Source: Ipomoea triloba (lineage: Eukaryota; Streptophyta; Magnoliopsida; Solanales; Convolvulaceae). Taken from it: 64,000 nucleotides of DNA. Below, piece by piece: positions 10,949 through 21,704 of this stretch. The DNA is taken from positions 11,204,586-11,268,585 of the forward strand of contig NC_044923.1 of NCBI RefSeq assembly GCF_003576645.1, written 5' to 3'. Both the position numbers and the translations under genes were made by a program. The notes under the pieces were generated by a model. That model searched no databases and had not been told where the DNA came from. It was given only the letters and a program-made list of their open reading frames with translations. Position 1 is the stretch's first letter. Each line of letters starts with the position of its first letter.

Positions 10949-11186
10949 CAGGGCCGGTTTTTTTTTTTATTTGCGTGGCCCTGGTAAATAATTGAGACCC
11001 TATCAAAGTATAAATAAACTGAGAATTGAAAAAAAATGCAAAGAGAAAAATGCAAAAATTTTAATTTTGGGCCAATATAATCACAAATACATATACTAAC
11101 TATTAGGCCAGTGCTGGACTAGGGGCCCCCAAAATTTTGGAGCCCTATGCGGTCGCACATCTTGCACGCCCTAAAATTCGACTCTG
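10949..11186 (+). mobile_element. Non-autonomous hAT element (CAGGGCCGG family), copy 2
   Basis: Begins CAGGGCCGG, ends ...CGACTCTG, and is flanked by a perfect 8-bp duplication ACTATAAT (10941-10948 and 11187-11194). It is related to 2883-3212 but in opposite orientation. No coding sequence. Confidence 0.85.
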
Positions 11187-12114
11187 ACTATAATTTGTTG
11201 CCTAATTGTTTTTCTATTTTCTAGTTGTTTAGTGAATGGAGGATCGGAGATCCTTGAAGTTGCAGGGGATGTGGGTTTTTTATTTTATTTTATTTTATTT
11301 TTATAATAATCTCAGCAACAAGGTCAACGGCTTAACATGGAGGCCAAGTATTAGTAATGATTGCAACATGTTCATCATTTTTTTCTTTAATTGAGATTGC
11401 TAATTTGTGTTGAATAACTGCAATTCTTTTTGTTTTCTATTTAAAAAAAAAAAGAATTTATATGTCAAAATATCAATAGTGGTTTAGATTCAATCATTAT
11501 TTATGTAGCTAGTAGCTACGCCAACTTGTCTCCTTGACTGATATTTTTTCAGCACTTAAATAGTTGCATTGCAATAATAATTCAATAGTCACTTTTCATC
11601 CGTTTTAAAAATATTAATTGGTGCCAATTGGTTAAATTGGCTAGTCTAATTGTCTAAACTATAGCTCGCTTCTTATCATAAGTATTTTTATATAGATATT
11701 TTAAATTCAATAATAATTTGATTATTGTAATTTAAAGGTATGAACAAATTTTAATTTTAGCGATCAATTATTGTGGCATTGTTACACTTATTTTATTATT
11801 TTAATTTTGCCTTATTACATCATTGACGGTCACGATGAATCATTCATTTAAATTTATATCATTTTATTGATTTAATAATGAATGTTAACACATAATATCA
11901 TCATTAAATTAAAATAGTTTATGAGAGAGATAAACAAATTACATATTGGGGCAAAAAGTTTGAATGATTAAATTACATGTTAACCATCTTTTGTTAAATA
12001 TTAAGTGACAATTAAATAAAATTTAAATAAAGGACCAATTGTGACAAAAAATAAAATGGATAGAATTTAATGAAACAAAATTAAAAGAGTAAGAACTTTG
12101 CTCCCAATAAGGTT

Positions 12115-12215
12115 GAATCCACAACAACAAGGGCTCCCACGTTGCCCTTGCTAGTGAGACTTGATCCCTAATCTTTGCTCCCAAACTTTATCCCTGTGAC
12201 CAATTGAGCTGTCCA
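12115..12215 (-). mobile_element. Possible tRNA-derived SINE fragment
   Basis: On the minus strand, cagctcaattggtcac (A-box-like) is followed about 35 bp later by gggatcaagtctc (B-box-like), with agcaagggcaacgtgggagc after it. Spacing and order fit a tRNA-type polymerase III head, but no tail or target duplication is visible. Confidence 0.4.
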
Positions 12216-12237
12216 TACAAGTAAAAATTACAAGAAA

Positions 12238-12875
12238 ATTACATTATTTGGTTGGATGTAATTAAAATTATTTTCCAATGCAATTTAATGGTCAAGAAAA
12301 CTATATTATTTGGTTGGAGATGAATTACAATTCATCTCCATTATCCTCAATTATTACTATTGTAATAGCCTGCTAGAAGTATTTATAAATAAGTCAACAT
12401 TAATTAACCCAAGTATCAACGATAAAATGAACTTCTCGATAAACGCGTAATATTAATCCTTAAAACTATTCATAAGATCACATACATCAATGTGATTGTT
12501 TTGACACCACATTTGACCCTATTATTGTTTGTATTATATATTGATATAATTTACATTGGAGTTTGGTTAGAAAAAAGAAATTAAGGGAAAAGAATTGTAA
12601 TTCATTGGAAAAAGAATAATGTGAAATAAAATAATTTAAATTACATTATTTAGTGGGGAGGAATAGAATTTTTAAAAATGAGAAGGGAAGAAGTAATATA
12701 AAGGCTAAAATGTCCTTATATAATAATAATACTAATAACAATCAAGGTTAAAAAAAATATTTCTTCCTTTTTTCCTTTTTCTTTTCCCATCGAATTGCAA
12801 TTCATATGGGGAGGGTATGGATTGGAATTTAACAAAATGATGGAATTGCAATTCTTTCTAATCAAACACCGTAAT
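12238..12875. mobile_element. Possible TIR element (PIF/hAT-like ends)
   Basis: The left end attacattatttggttgg is an imperfect inverse of the right end ctaatcaaacaccgtaat. Inside, aattgcaattc-type words recur in both orientations. Ends of the form gg-t-tttggtt are common in plant MITEs. No clear target duplication. Confidence 0.4.
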
Positions 12876-13246
12876 TTGTATAGTCAAAGAATTGTGGTGT
12901 AATTAGTGTTGTGCACTATAAAGGGTATTTTTTTTTCTTAATATGGCATGGTCTGAGATAGAGTTTAACTTAATTTATCGTAAGTATATTGGAAACTTCT
13001 AAAAGCATAATAAGTCTCAATCAAAGTTATATCCCTAATTTATACCCATGTTTTTAGTACTAACTATTTTGTACATTATGCTTTTAGAGTTGTACTATAC
13101 AATTTTTAGGACAAAAATATCCTTATTGTTATAACTTCCGTTATCTTTTCCGTTACTTTTACCATGCACATGCATCCACCATATCTTTTTTTTTTTTTTA
13201 AATTTTTTTTACCATATCATTTTTTATATTCTTTAATGATAATAAT

Positions 13247-13248
13247 AG

Positions 13249-13299
<51 letters not shown>
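13247..13299. repeat. (TA)n microsatellite
   Basis: About 26 uninterrupted TA units followed by CACATAC. Confidence 0.95.
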
Positions 13300-13307
<8 letters not shown>

Positions 13308-13550
13308 CTAGATTAATATAATAAATAAATTTTATATCATTTAGATTTTAATTAGTAAAAATTGTTTGTTATTTTTTAAAAATATAAATGTTGAACATAT
13401 GCTTTTGGGCATTGAAAAGACTAGTAAGTAAAAACGGATGGTTCATGCGTGTAAATCTCTGCGCATAGAGAAATCTATACAATTCAGATTTAAAAAAAAA
13501 AAAAAGGTTTTTGAGTACTTAAATAAATAAATAAATACATACATACATGC

Positions 13551-13645
13551 ATACGTATGTGTATATACACACACTAATGCAATCCCGGAAAATTAAACTG
13601 TATGTGTATATACACACACTAATGCAATCCGGGAAAATTAAATTG
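13551..13645. repeat. 48-bp direct repeat, 2 copies
   Basis: Each copy holds the self-complementary tgtgtatatacacaca followed by ctaatgcaatccsggaaaat. Only a few bases differ, so the duplication is recent. Confidence 0.85.
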
Positions 13646-14428
13646 TGGACCATTGTGTAGACTCTACGTTAAAAGGTAGACTATTGATAAATGTTTATTT
13701 TTAATAGATTAATTTTTTATTTTTAATGCACTGAAAGTGCAACTTTTAGGTAGTATACAAAAAAAAAAAAAAAAAAAAAGGCAATACATTGAAATTGAAC
13801 CTTCATGTACTAAAAATGAATTTGTATGTAACTAGTCTATTCTGCAATATAATGTAGATCAGGGTCTACGTTATAATGATTTTGCAAAATTGCAAATCCA
13901 CACCCTTTTCAATGTGAGACAAAATCACAAAAACTACTTAAAACGCCTTCTCAACTCAATTTTTCCAACTCAAATGGGAATTGAACACTTTAAAACCCAA
14001 TTTAACTTTCCCCAATTATCTATTTTGAGTGTATATTATATCAAATTCACACTTAATAATATTTTAATGTAATTTAACCCGACACGAATTAAAGGTAGAC
14101 ACACTGAAAATTATACCACAAGATAGTCATTTTAAATGTCAATTTAAATAATTTGTACGTCTAACATTAAAATCAATTTTCAACTCCGTGTCTGTAAAAC
14201 GTTAAAAAAAAAAAAAAGAATTTTAGGATATGGGTGGATTTTTAAAAACCAAATCTTAATTTGAGTTTTGGAAATAATTCTATAAAAAATTAATGAAATT
14301 TTGTATGTTTGCTACATAACTTTCAAATTTAAATAATAATTAAATAATTATTCCTACCTTCATAAATGAAACTTAATTAGTTTCATCCATTGAACAACCA
14401 TCAATAATTGAAACTTAATTATTTTTAA

Positions 14429-14845
14429 GAGTTAATTCCACTAGAGGTTCCTTGTCTGGCAATTTGAAATTTAATCCCAGACTATCATTTTTGTCATTTA
14501 ACATCTCAGACTATTATTTTTTTTGACACTTTTAGTCATTCTCATTGTTTTTTCTATTTTTGGTAAGGACATTTTTGTCTTTTCATATTTTTCTTTTGTT
14601 GTTTTTCCGATTTCAAATCAATTAACCAATTAAACCATTTAATCAATTAACCAATTAAACTGGAAAAATAAAAAAAAAAAAACCATGAAAAGATAAAAAT
14701 GCCCTAACTAAAAATAGAAAAAGTCATGAGAATGACTAAAAGTGTCCAAAAAATAATAGTCTGGATGTTAAATGACAAAAACGATAGTCTAGGACTAAAT
14801 TTGAAATTGCCACCAAAGACAAAGGACCTCTGTTGGAATTAACTG
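14429..14845. mobile_element. Mutator-type fold-back MITE with 10-bp target duplication
   Basis: Arms run inward from gagttaattcc and ggaattaactg and pair over most of the element (tagtctgggat/atcccagacta, aatgacaaaaa, gactaaaagtgtc). Flanks 14419-14428 and 14846-14855 are both TTATTTTTAA, a 9-10-bp duplication typical of Mutator-like elements. The centre has alternating aattaaccaattaaac. No coding sequence. Confidence 0.88.
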
Positions 14846-15059
14846 TTATTTTTAAAGCTCAAGTAATTATTCGTTTTGGTGTTATATTCTAAGCTATAGT
14901 CAAATTTTGAAATTTTTTTAGAATAAATAAGATGACGTTTATTTGGACATTTTTATACCCTATTATTGTATTTGATTTAAATTATTATGTTTGTTTGTCT
15001 ACTTTTGTTATCCCATTATTAAGTTCAAATTCTATAGTAATTCAAGGCTCGAGTTCTTA

Positions 15060-15690
15060 TTGGGGAACTTACCCAGGTTGGTTATTTGCTCTATTTAGAC
15101 GAGCAAAAATTTATACATATTTTGAGGATTGGGTTCTGATTACCTGAATTTGGCTTCCACCCTCATTGCTAAAGGTGCTCCACTGACCACTGGTGCTATT
15201 TCAGATTACTTGACTATGCATATGTTCATATATGTCGACGATATTCATGTTGTTGTTCATCTACCACAACCAATGGTGTCTATTGTAAGTCATGTGGTGC
15301 TTCTATGGTGCTGTCCTGTGGATGTGGTTGTGTTTAGCATGGGTTTCAGGGGCATGGATGGCTTGGTGTTGTCAGTAGTCGAGTCCTCGTTGTCAGATCT
15401 ATATTGATTTCAATCACACTACTATATATTGCTACAAGCAGCATGAATAAGTTCCACAACCGCAGGCACATGCGACATACCCAAGAGAAAGCACAAAAAT
15501 TTCTCCATTATCTCATAATTGGTTTCCCAACACATGAGTTACCAACCACACTACTCTTGACATGACTAGTTTGTTAGGGATTGAGGACTATTGTGGAGCA
15601 TAGTCTCTTAGTGTATGAGATGGTAGATATGCTTCCATCTCTCATGTTAGTATGATATTGATACCTAATTCTTCTTGTCATTGAGTTTGA
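15060..15690 (+). pseudogene. Copia gag and protease fragment
   Basis: The frame at 15129-15225 reads GSDYLNLASTLIAKGAPLTT and GAISDYL, a typical copia gag segment. After a frame change, RCQIYIDFNHTTIYCYKQHE near 15390-15450 resembles the CCHC knuckle with its second position weakened. NWFPNT then a stop and NHTTLDMTSLLGIEDYCGA (about 15520-15600) correspond to the protease start, with the catalytic D-S/T-G destroyed. Similarity fades at about 15685, where the antisense LINE begins. It may be the 5' part of the same insertion as the RNase H piece at 19057, with the pol core lost. Confidence 0.75.
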
Positions 15691-18600
15691 GGGTGGCCAT
15701 CCCAGGCTATCCTTCACATTGGGGCTTTTAGGTAGGGGTATTGCCTGCACTTTGTTAACAACTTCTACCGAGACCACGATCTGCAAAAAATTAATATTCG
15801 AAGAAAGGAACTAGTAATAAAGTCACTTACCTTGGCTATGGTGAGCTCTTTCGGGATGTCAATGTTGGGGTCCAACCCAAAGGGCTTGTTCCTAACCCAC
15901 AAATCTAACCATAAGTTTAATGATCTCTTATCCCTAACTATCCATCGAGCTCCAAGCTCGACAACCGATTTTCTTTTGATGATGCTTTTCCATCTCCATG
16001 AAGAAGAACCAGATAACGAGGCAGTGAAAAAATCGCCAGTATGGATATACTTACTTTGTAGCACCTGGACCCACAACTTCTCCAGGTTGGCAACCATTTG
16101 CCATGCCAACTTAGCTTGGCATGCCATGTTAATGTCTTTGGCCATGCGAAGACCTATACGCCCCTTGTCACGTAGAGTGCACACACTCTTCCAAGTAGCA
16201 AGGTGCAACCTTCCTACAATCCCCCTTATCCCCTATAAGAAATCCCTGCAAATTTTATCCGCATTGCTGCAGACACTACTAGGAAGAGCCAAACATTGCA
16301 TTGTATAAACAGGGATAATGGAAAGTGCCAATTGAACTAACGTCCTCCCCCCCACCAGGCTTAGGGAATCTTCTTTCTAGCTGGCAAGTTTACGATTCAT
16401 GTTGTCAATGATATAATTAAAAGTGTCCATCTTTACATGTTTTTGGAGAATGGGTATCCCTAGGTAATGCCCAAGATTTTCCATGACGGGCATTTTTGCC
16501 ATGACCCCCAACCGGTGCTTCAACCTGATATCAGTGTTGGGAGAACAATAGATTAAAGATTTAGAAAATTTGATTTTCAAAACTGAACAAGACGAGAGCT
16601 TTCCCATGCACTCGATCTGAACCTTCATTTGGCTTTCAAATGCCGCTCCAAAGAGCAATAAGTCATGTACAAAGAATAAGTTAGAAATCCCAATCCCTCC
16701 TTCGCAAGACGGATATGCTTCCATTCCCCCTCCTAACTTCATCTTGGATATTCCAAGAGAGTCTCTCTATTGCCAGGGTGAAAAAATAGGGCCAAAGGTT
16801 CCCCTTGGCGAAGTCCTCGTTGAGGTCGAATAGCTAGGAGCTTCTCTTCGTTCCACAATATAGAAATTTAGGACTCCAAAAGTGAAAAGATGATCAACCG
16901 AATAAACCTATTCGGGAAGCCAAATCCCTTCAAAGTGTCCTCAAGGAATACCTAGTTGAGGTTGTCATAGGCCTTTTGAAGGTCTAGTTTCATGGCTAAG
17001 GACCCTTGCTTACCTCGACTCTTATTCATAGAGTGGACCACTTCTTGTGTAAAAACAATATTGTCGAGTGTGGACATCCCTGGCAAAAAAAAAAAACTCT
17101 TTTGGTGGGGGATGGAAAGTAGGTGGGGAAGGAAGATTCACGGGGATATCATTCTCACAAAGATGACAACTTGGAGTTAATTAAGTGTAATGCTTTCAAA
17201 GGGAGAGTTTCAACAAGAGATAGCTAGGTGAAAAGGAAAACATGTGCAATAATGTAAAGGAAAGAGAGCAAATGTAGGAAGAAAGAAAGGGAAGCATGAA
17301 AGCAATGAAGAAAGCAAGTAAAGTGGGGAGTTGGATTGAGTCACTTGGTCTTATGCATGCATTAGTCTACGGTGGACTTGATGTAAATTATGGCTAACTC
17401 TTGGGAGCCGTTATGTATAGACTAGGCTAATTCGTACCTAGACTCTTAGACCACACCTCAATTTGACTAAGGTATTTTGTCAAACACATTACCTACGCCT
17501 CCTCTCGGGCCATGCCCTCTTGGATCAAAGGACAGGGAATGCAAATATATTAGACTTCGTGGAATAGCAATCTCTTGTTAATTCCACTCTCTCATACTCT
17601 TCACTCCTCCTGACCGTCAATGAGGAAAGACTCAACACACAACATCATTTACAACAAAACCATTCAAGACATAATTACAAACATTTCATATCCTCAACAT
17701 TGAAAGATAAAACATGCATAATCTCTAGATCATCAAATCCAACTCCTATATATTCTAGCTACAAATCATCATGCAATTGAAATACAATTGTAGGAAAACA
17801 AATCTACCAAGTATAGAAAATGGAATGGAGATGGAATAAGAAGATGAATACCAAACTTGAATCCACAATTGCAATCTTCAATTACACAAATTGGAAGGAA
17901 GATCTCTACAGTCAAAGAGATCAGAGTTGTCAATTCTCCTCCAATCTAGATCTCTTCTTACACTTAGAATTGAAGAATAGTAATGTAGCTAGTTGAATCT
18001 AAGACTAATCTAGAGAGAGAAAATCCTAATCTAAGAGCTCTGAAAATTACAAGAAATGAAAGATAAGATATCAGATGTTCTGATACAAAATCCTGCAGAA
18101 ATTGTGATCGGCGTACGAGCTGGCGTAAGCTTGTACTCCCGCTCGTACGCGGTCCATGATCGCAAAAGTGACTCTGCCACGATCATGGCGGAGTTCGTGG
18201 CACCTTTTGGATCACCGCCACGACCCCCCACGATCGTGGTGGGGTTTATTGATGCATATCTACATTGCACTTGCCTCTGGATGCTCCATTTCAAGCCCAT
18301 ATGTCATCCTTTATGTTCAAAACCTTAAAAAACACTAAAATGTACACATTTGTAGGGTTTTGCAACACATTAGCACATTCTTAAGCATTTCCATCATAAA
18401 TCAACCACAAAGGACTCCAAATAAGCACAACACAACCCTAAAATAACCTATAAAAGTATATATCTTTAGCACTTATCACAACTTATTAACAAGCACTTTA
18501 AAAATAATCTTGAACATGACATTAAGTAGAGTTATGGGCTTAAAGCCACTTGCATTCTCTGGCCTTTCTTTATTCAAAATAAGAGCAATTAAAATAGTAA

Positions 18601-18955
18601 GCAATTGTCTTTGGTAGCCTTTCAGATTCAAAAGCTGATTTGTCAAGCCAAGTAATCATCTTGCCAACCGTCCCCCAAAAATGTTGGAAGAAAGCCACTT
18701 GAATCCTGCCTAGACCTGGACTCTCGAACTGCTTCATTCCAAAAACCGCTCAACGGACCTCTTCCATCATGGTAGTACTATCAATATACTAGTTTGGTCC
18801 CTACTGAGCTTGGGTAATCTGAACGTCTCTATAAAAAGGATGAGAAAATAAGTCAATAATATGGTCATTGAGGATAATGGGATCAAAACACCACTCAGCA
18901 TTGATTTTGAGGGGTTGAGCCTGGCTACGGTTCCTCTAAACTAAAAATCTATATC
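15690..18955 (-). mobile_element. Decayed LINE (non-LTR retrotransposon), split by a solo LTR
   Basis: Minus-strand fragments follow plant LINE order. Reverse transcriptase N-terminal motifs lie at 18955-18484 (SPITLLNVMFKIIFKVLVNK). After the solo LTR comes DNIVFTQEVVHSMNKS near 17050. Motif A, MKLDLQKAYD, lies at about 16964-16993, followed by ILWNEEKL and RGLRQG. The motif C block at 16640-16690 reads NLFFVHDLLLFG where FADD is expected: the first catalytic Asp is now His. LGHYLGIP and the C-terminal IGLRMAKDINMACQAKLAWQ, LEKLWVQVLQSKY and IPLPKSPNVKDSLGW end near 15700. There are several frameshifts. Endonuclease and tail are absent. Confidence 0.88.
17172..18478 (-). mobile_element. Solo LTR inside the LINE (target duplication CAACT)
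   Basis: The segment starts TGGAGTTAAT and ends ...ACTTATCA on +, and is flanked by CAACT at 17167-17171 and 18479-18483, a perfect 5-bp duplication. TG..CA ends and 1307 bp without coding capacity fit a solo LTR. Its probable sense is minus (TGATAAGTGCTAAAG start), but this is inferred. LINE coding continues on both sides. A GC-rich block at 18105-18245 contains several inverted words (cgtacgagc/gctcgtacg, ccacgatcgtgg). Size and sequence style fit a Ty3/gypsy LTR, but the family is not certain. Confidence 0.85.
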
Positions 18956-19056
18956 TCATGGCGCGACTCCTTTTGATTATCCAACACTATACTAGGGTCT
19001 CACTGTGATTTGCTATATTTGACTCAAGCCTAGCCTAACCTAAGCTTTTGTTTGAA

Positions 19057-19354
19057 TAAGAAGTGTTAGCACATGCAAGCTCTTTCTACGGAGAATTGGG
19101 CAGCTCTCAAACAAGTTCTTCGTTATGTCAAAGGAACCTTAGACTATGGGTTATGGTTTTCACATTCTCCACCACTTAAGGTGCACGCGTTTTCTGATTT
19201 TGATTGCTTGTTTCTTTAGATGGTCGAAATTCTACTAGTGGGTTTATTGCCTATATTTGTTGCAACTTGGTATCATGGGTTTGATGCAAACGATTGCCTA
19301 CACTTCAACTTAGACTGAATACAACGCTCTTGGATATATTGTGGAGGAAGTCAC
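19057..19354 (+). pseudogene. Copia RNase H, part 1 (before the Cassandra insertion)
   Basis: Reads HMQALSTENWAALKQVLRYV, then KGTLDYGLWFSHSPPLKVHA with FSDFD. After stops it continues as RNSTSGFIAYICCNLVSW and TEYNALGYIVEEVT, up to the Cassandra boundary. It overlaps the LRYVKGT region also present in the 3.3-6.7 kb copia relic, so it is a separate copy. Several stops are present. Confidence 0.88.
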
Positions 19355-19374
19355 TAATGGATCTTAGTGTTGCA

Positions 19375-19470
19375 CTATGCTTACTTTCAAGTGGGTCACC
19401 CATCTTGTGACTGGTGTAAGTTAAGCATGCTAAACCACAGAGTTATTTGGGTATCTGGTTTCCATATCCT
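19375..19470 (-). repeat. 5S rRNA-like segment in Cassandra 3' LTR
   Basis: On + it reads cttactttcaagtgggtcac then ccatcttgtgact and gtaagttaagcatgct, the reverse complement of the 3' half of plant 5S rRNA with changes. It is more diverged than the copy in the other LTR. It is not a functional 5S gene; it supplied the internal polymerase III promoter to the retroelement. Confidence 0.8.
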
Positions 19471-19775
19471 ACTTAGCCAATTGGTGATAAGTAGATGGAC
19501 ATTAATCATTTAACCACTTCCCTCTATGGTAAGCCACAATGCCACGTCTCGAATCAAGCAAGGGTTGAACTCGGCACAGCCGGTCGACGCCAAAAAATTC
19601 CCCTCCCAACACCTGTCACAACCTATGATCACCAGACTAGTTACGCAACATGCCTGACTTGGTGCTTAGCCTCCGCGCCCATTAATCCCCTCCTAGGATT
19701 TGACGTGGCCCAACCTACCCCTATATCAGCCATCGATTTGAACCCGTGACCTCGGCTCTGATACTAACTAATTGA

Positions 19776-20418
19776 GGGAATGTTTGGTTCGCAGGAAGTT
19801 GTTTTCCAAGGAAACACACTTCCTCCAAATCATGGAAAATGCATAATTCCTGCGTTTGGTTCATTGGAACTCATTTTCCATTGGAAAATGAGTTCCTCAT
19901 TTTTGAGGAAAAGAAGTTCTTTGGTAGAAGTTCGGATTTTGTTCTCCGGAGTAGTTGGGAAGAAAATTGATTTGGCAAGACCATTTTACCCCCTCCCTGT
20001 TTGTGTTCTTCCTCCTCCTTTGGTTTCTTCTTCTTCTTCCTCTGGTTTCTTCTTTTTCTTCCTCTGGTGACTTCAGAATCCTGCCACCCTCGCCACTCGC
20101 CAGTCACCGCCTTCCGCCTCCCCTCCGTCGCGCTTCCGCCGCCACTGCGAGTCCACTCCCTGCGACGCCGTCTCTACCTCTCGTCATCTCCACCTTTATT
20201 TCACAAATTAAAGAGAGGAAAAAACGAACATGGATGAAAAAAAATTAACCAACCTGAGTCTTGCCTTCTTCTCTGAGCTTGGCTACTTCGATTGGTTTGT
20301 CCTTTATTTTGTAGGTTTGCACTTTGCAGTAGTGAACAATGGGTAGGGTTAAATGTAATGGGTTTGGGCCGATGGGTTAAAAATGGCAATGGGTCAGCAC
20401 ATTAGCATTTTGGTAGGC

Positions 20419-20475
<57 letters not shown>

Positions 20476-20673
20476 GTAATAATAATAGGGGCATATAGGT
20501 CTTTATACACATTATTCCTTACCATTCTAAATCCAACCAAACAACAGAATTTATCTTCCCAGCAACTTTTTTTCCACCAACCAAACAACAGAATTTATCT
20601 TCCTGGTAACTACTTTTCCACGGAATTTCACTTCCACTTCCCTTCAAATATTTTCCATGAACCAAACGAGCCC
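19776..20673. mobile_element. PIF/Harbinger-like TIR element inside Cassandra
   Basis: Ends are GGGAATGTTTGGTTC and GAACCAAACGAGCCC, inverted with few mismatches, with a 3-bp TGA on both sides. Subterminal ggaaa/tttcc and aagttgttttcc/ggtaacta words also recur inverted. The interior holds TTC-rich stretches (about 20008-20075) and an (AAT)n microsatellite. No transposase; the long open frames here come from low-complexity DNA. Confidence 0.8.
20418..20487. repeat. (AAT)n microsatellite
   Basis: About 22 AAT units with one interruption (agtaat). Confidence 0.95.
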
Positions 20674-20694
20674 TGATAGATCTCAGTGATGCAC

Positions 20695-20790
20695 TATGTT
20701 TACTTCCCAGTGGGTCACCCACCCTATGACTATTGTATGTCAAGCATGCTTAACCATAGAGTTCTTTGGCTATCTGGTTGCTATTTTCTA
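20695..20790 (-). repeat. 5S rRNA-like segment in Cassandra 5' LTR
   Basis: On + it reads acttcccagtgggtcaccca, ccctatgacta, caagcatgcttaac and gagttct, in the same order as the reverse complement of plant 5S rRNA (acttcccag..ggtcacccat..caagcacgcttaact..gagttct). This is the better preserved copy. Confidence 0.85.
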
Positions 20791-20922
20791 CATAAAACGA
20801 ATTGGTGATAAGTAGCTGGACATTAACCATTTAACCATATCCTTCTACGGTAAGCCACAGCGCCATGTCTCGAATCGAGCAGGGGCTGAACTCGGCTAAT
20901 CCGAACGACGCCCAACAGTCAC

Positions 20923-21240
20923 TTAGATCTTTTATATTCTTCGGGAACCTTGGTTGTCACTACGCATTGCTCCCAAGCTGTGGTGTGATCATTTAGGCAC
21001 CACCTACCTATGCTCTAATCTAGTTTTTAATGCTCGCGCCAAGCACGTTGAAATTGATTACCACTTCGTTCACGACAAATTAACATCCAATGATACCTCT
21101 GTTCACTTTATTTCTACAAAAAGACCAAATTACGAACATCTTTACCAAGGTTCTCACATCATATCAGTTCTCCTTCTTGCATGACAAGCTACAAGTATTC
21201 CTTTATCTCACTTCCACTTGAAGGGGCGAGGGGGAGGGGG
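20923..21240 (+). pseudogene. Copia RNase H, part 2, with polypurine tract
   Basis: Directly after the Cassandra duplication the copia frame resumes: ILREPWLSLRIAPKLWCDHL, GTTYLCSNLVFNARAKHVEI, DYHFVHDKL and VHFISTK. The final ...DIFTKPL-type segment is degraded. The end gcgagggggaggggg near 21225-21245 is a likely polypurine tract, so the 3' LTR would begin in or next to the assembly gap. Confidence 0.88.
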
Positions 21241-21250
21241 GGGGGGGGTT

Positions 21251-21658
21251 NNNNNNNNNNNNNNNNNNNNNNNNNNNNNNNNNNNNNNNNNNNNNNNNNN
21301 NNNNNNNNNNNNNNNNNNNNNNNNNNNNNNNNNNNNNNNNNNNNNNNNNNNNNNNNNNNNNNNNNNNNNNNNNNNNNNNNNNNNNNNNNNNNNNNNNNNN
21401 NNNNNNNNNNNNNNNNNNNNNNNNNNNNNNNNNNNNNNNNNNNNNNNNNNNNNNNNNNNNNNNNNNNNNNNNNNNNNNNNNNNNNNNNNNNNNNNNNNNN
21501 NNNNNNNNNNNNNNNNNNNNNNNNNNNNNNNNNNNNNNNNNNNNNNNNNNNNNNNNNNNNNNNNNNNNNNNNNNNNNNNNNNNNNNNNNNNNNNNNNNNN
21601 NNNNNNNNNNNNNNNNNNNNNNNNNNNNNNNNNNNNNNNNNNNNNNNNNNNNNNNNNN
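21251..21658. other. Assembly gap (N run) flanked by G runs
   Basis: 408 undetermined bases. The left flank is a broken G run ending in TT, the right flank 44 G in a row. Continuous frames across it are artefacts. The gap falls where the copia 3' LTR is expected. Confidence 0.98.

Positions 21659-21702
<44 letters not shown>

Positions 21703-21704
<2 letters not shown>

Larger units (their letters stand above)
11195..13246. other. Gene-free, AT-rich region
   Basis: No gene seen. It includes a possible tRNA-like SINE (12115-12215) and a possible inverted-repeat element (12238-12875). Confidence 0.5.
19355..20917 (-). mobile_element. Complete Cassandra TRIM retrotransposon (5S-bearing LTRs)
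   Basis: Two LTRs of about 243 bp (19355-19597, 20674-20917) flank a short non-coding interior. On the minus strand the LTR begins TGTTGGGCGTCG. The primer site, tatcagagcc (19755-19765), matches the initiator tRNA-Met type. A purine tract, gggaggggaa, abuts the far LTR (about 19600-19612). A perfect 5-bp duplication GTCAC flanks the element (19350-19354, 20918-20922). Each LTR carries an antisense-to-+ 5S rRNA-like segment, the hallmark of Cassandra, which encodes no protein and relies on proteins of other elements. A PIF/Harbinger-like element (19776-20673) sits between the primer site and the 5' LTR; without it the element would be about 660 bp. Confidence 0.93.

Noticed and set aside
19955..20248. 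Phe/Leu/Ser-rich open frames on + and their Lys-rich shadows
   Set aside because: They are translations of TTC-rich low-complexity DNA inside the TIR element 19776-20673.
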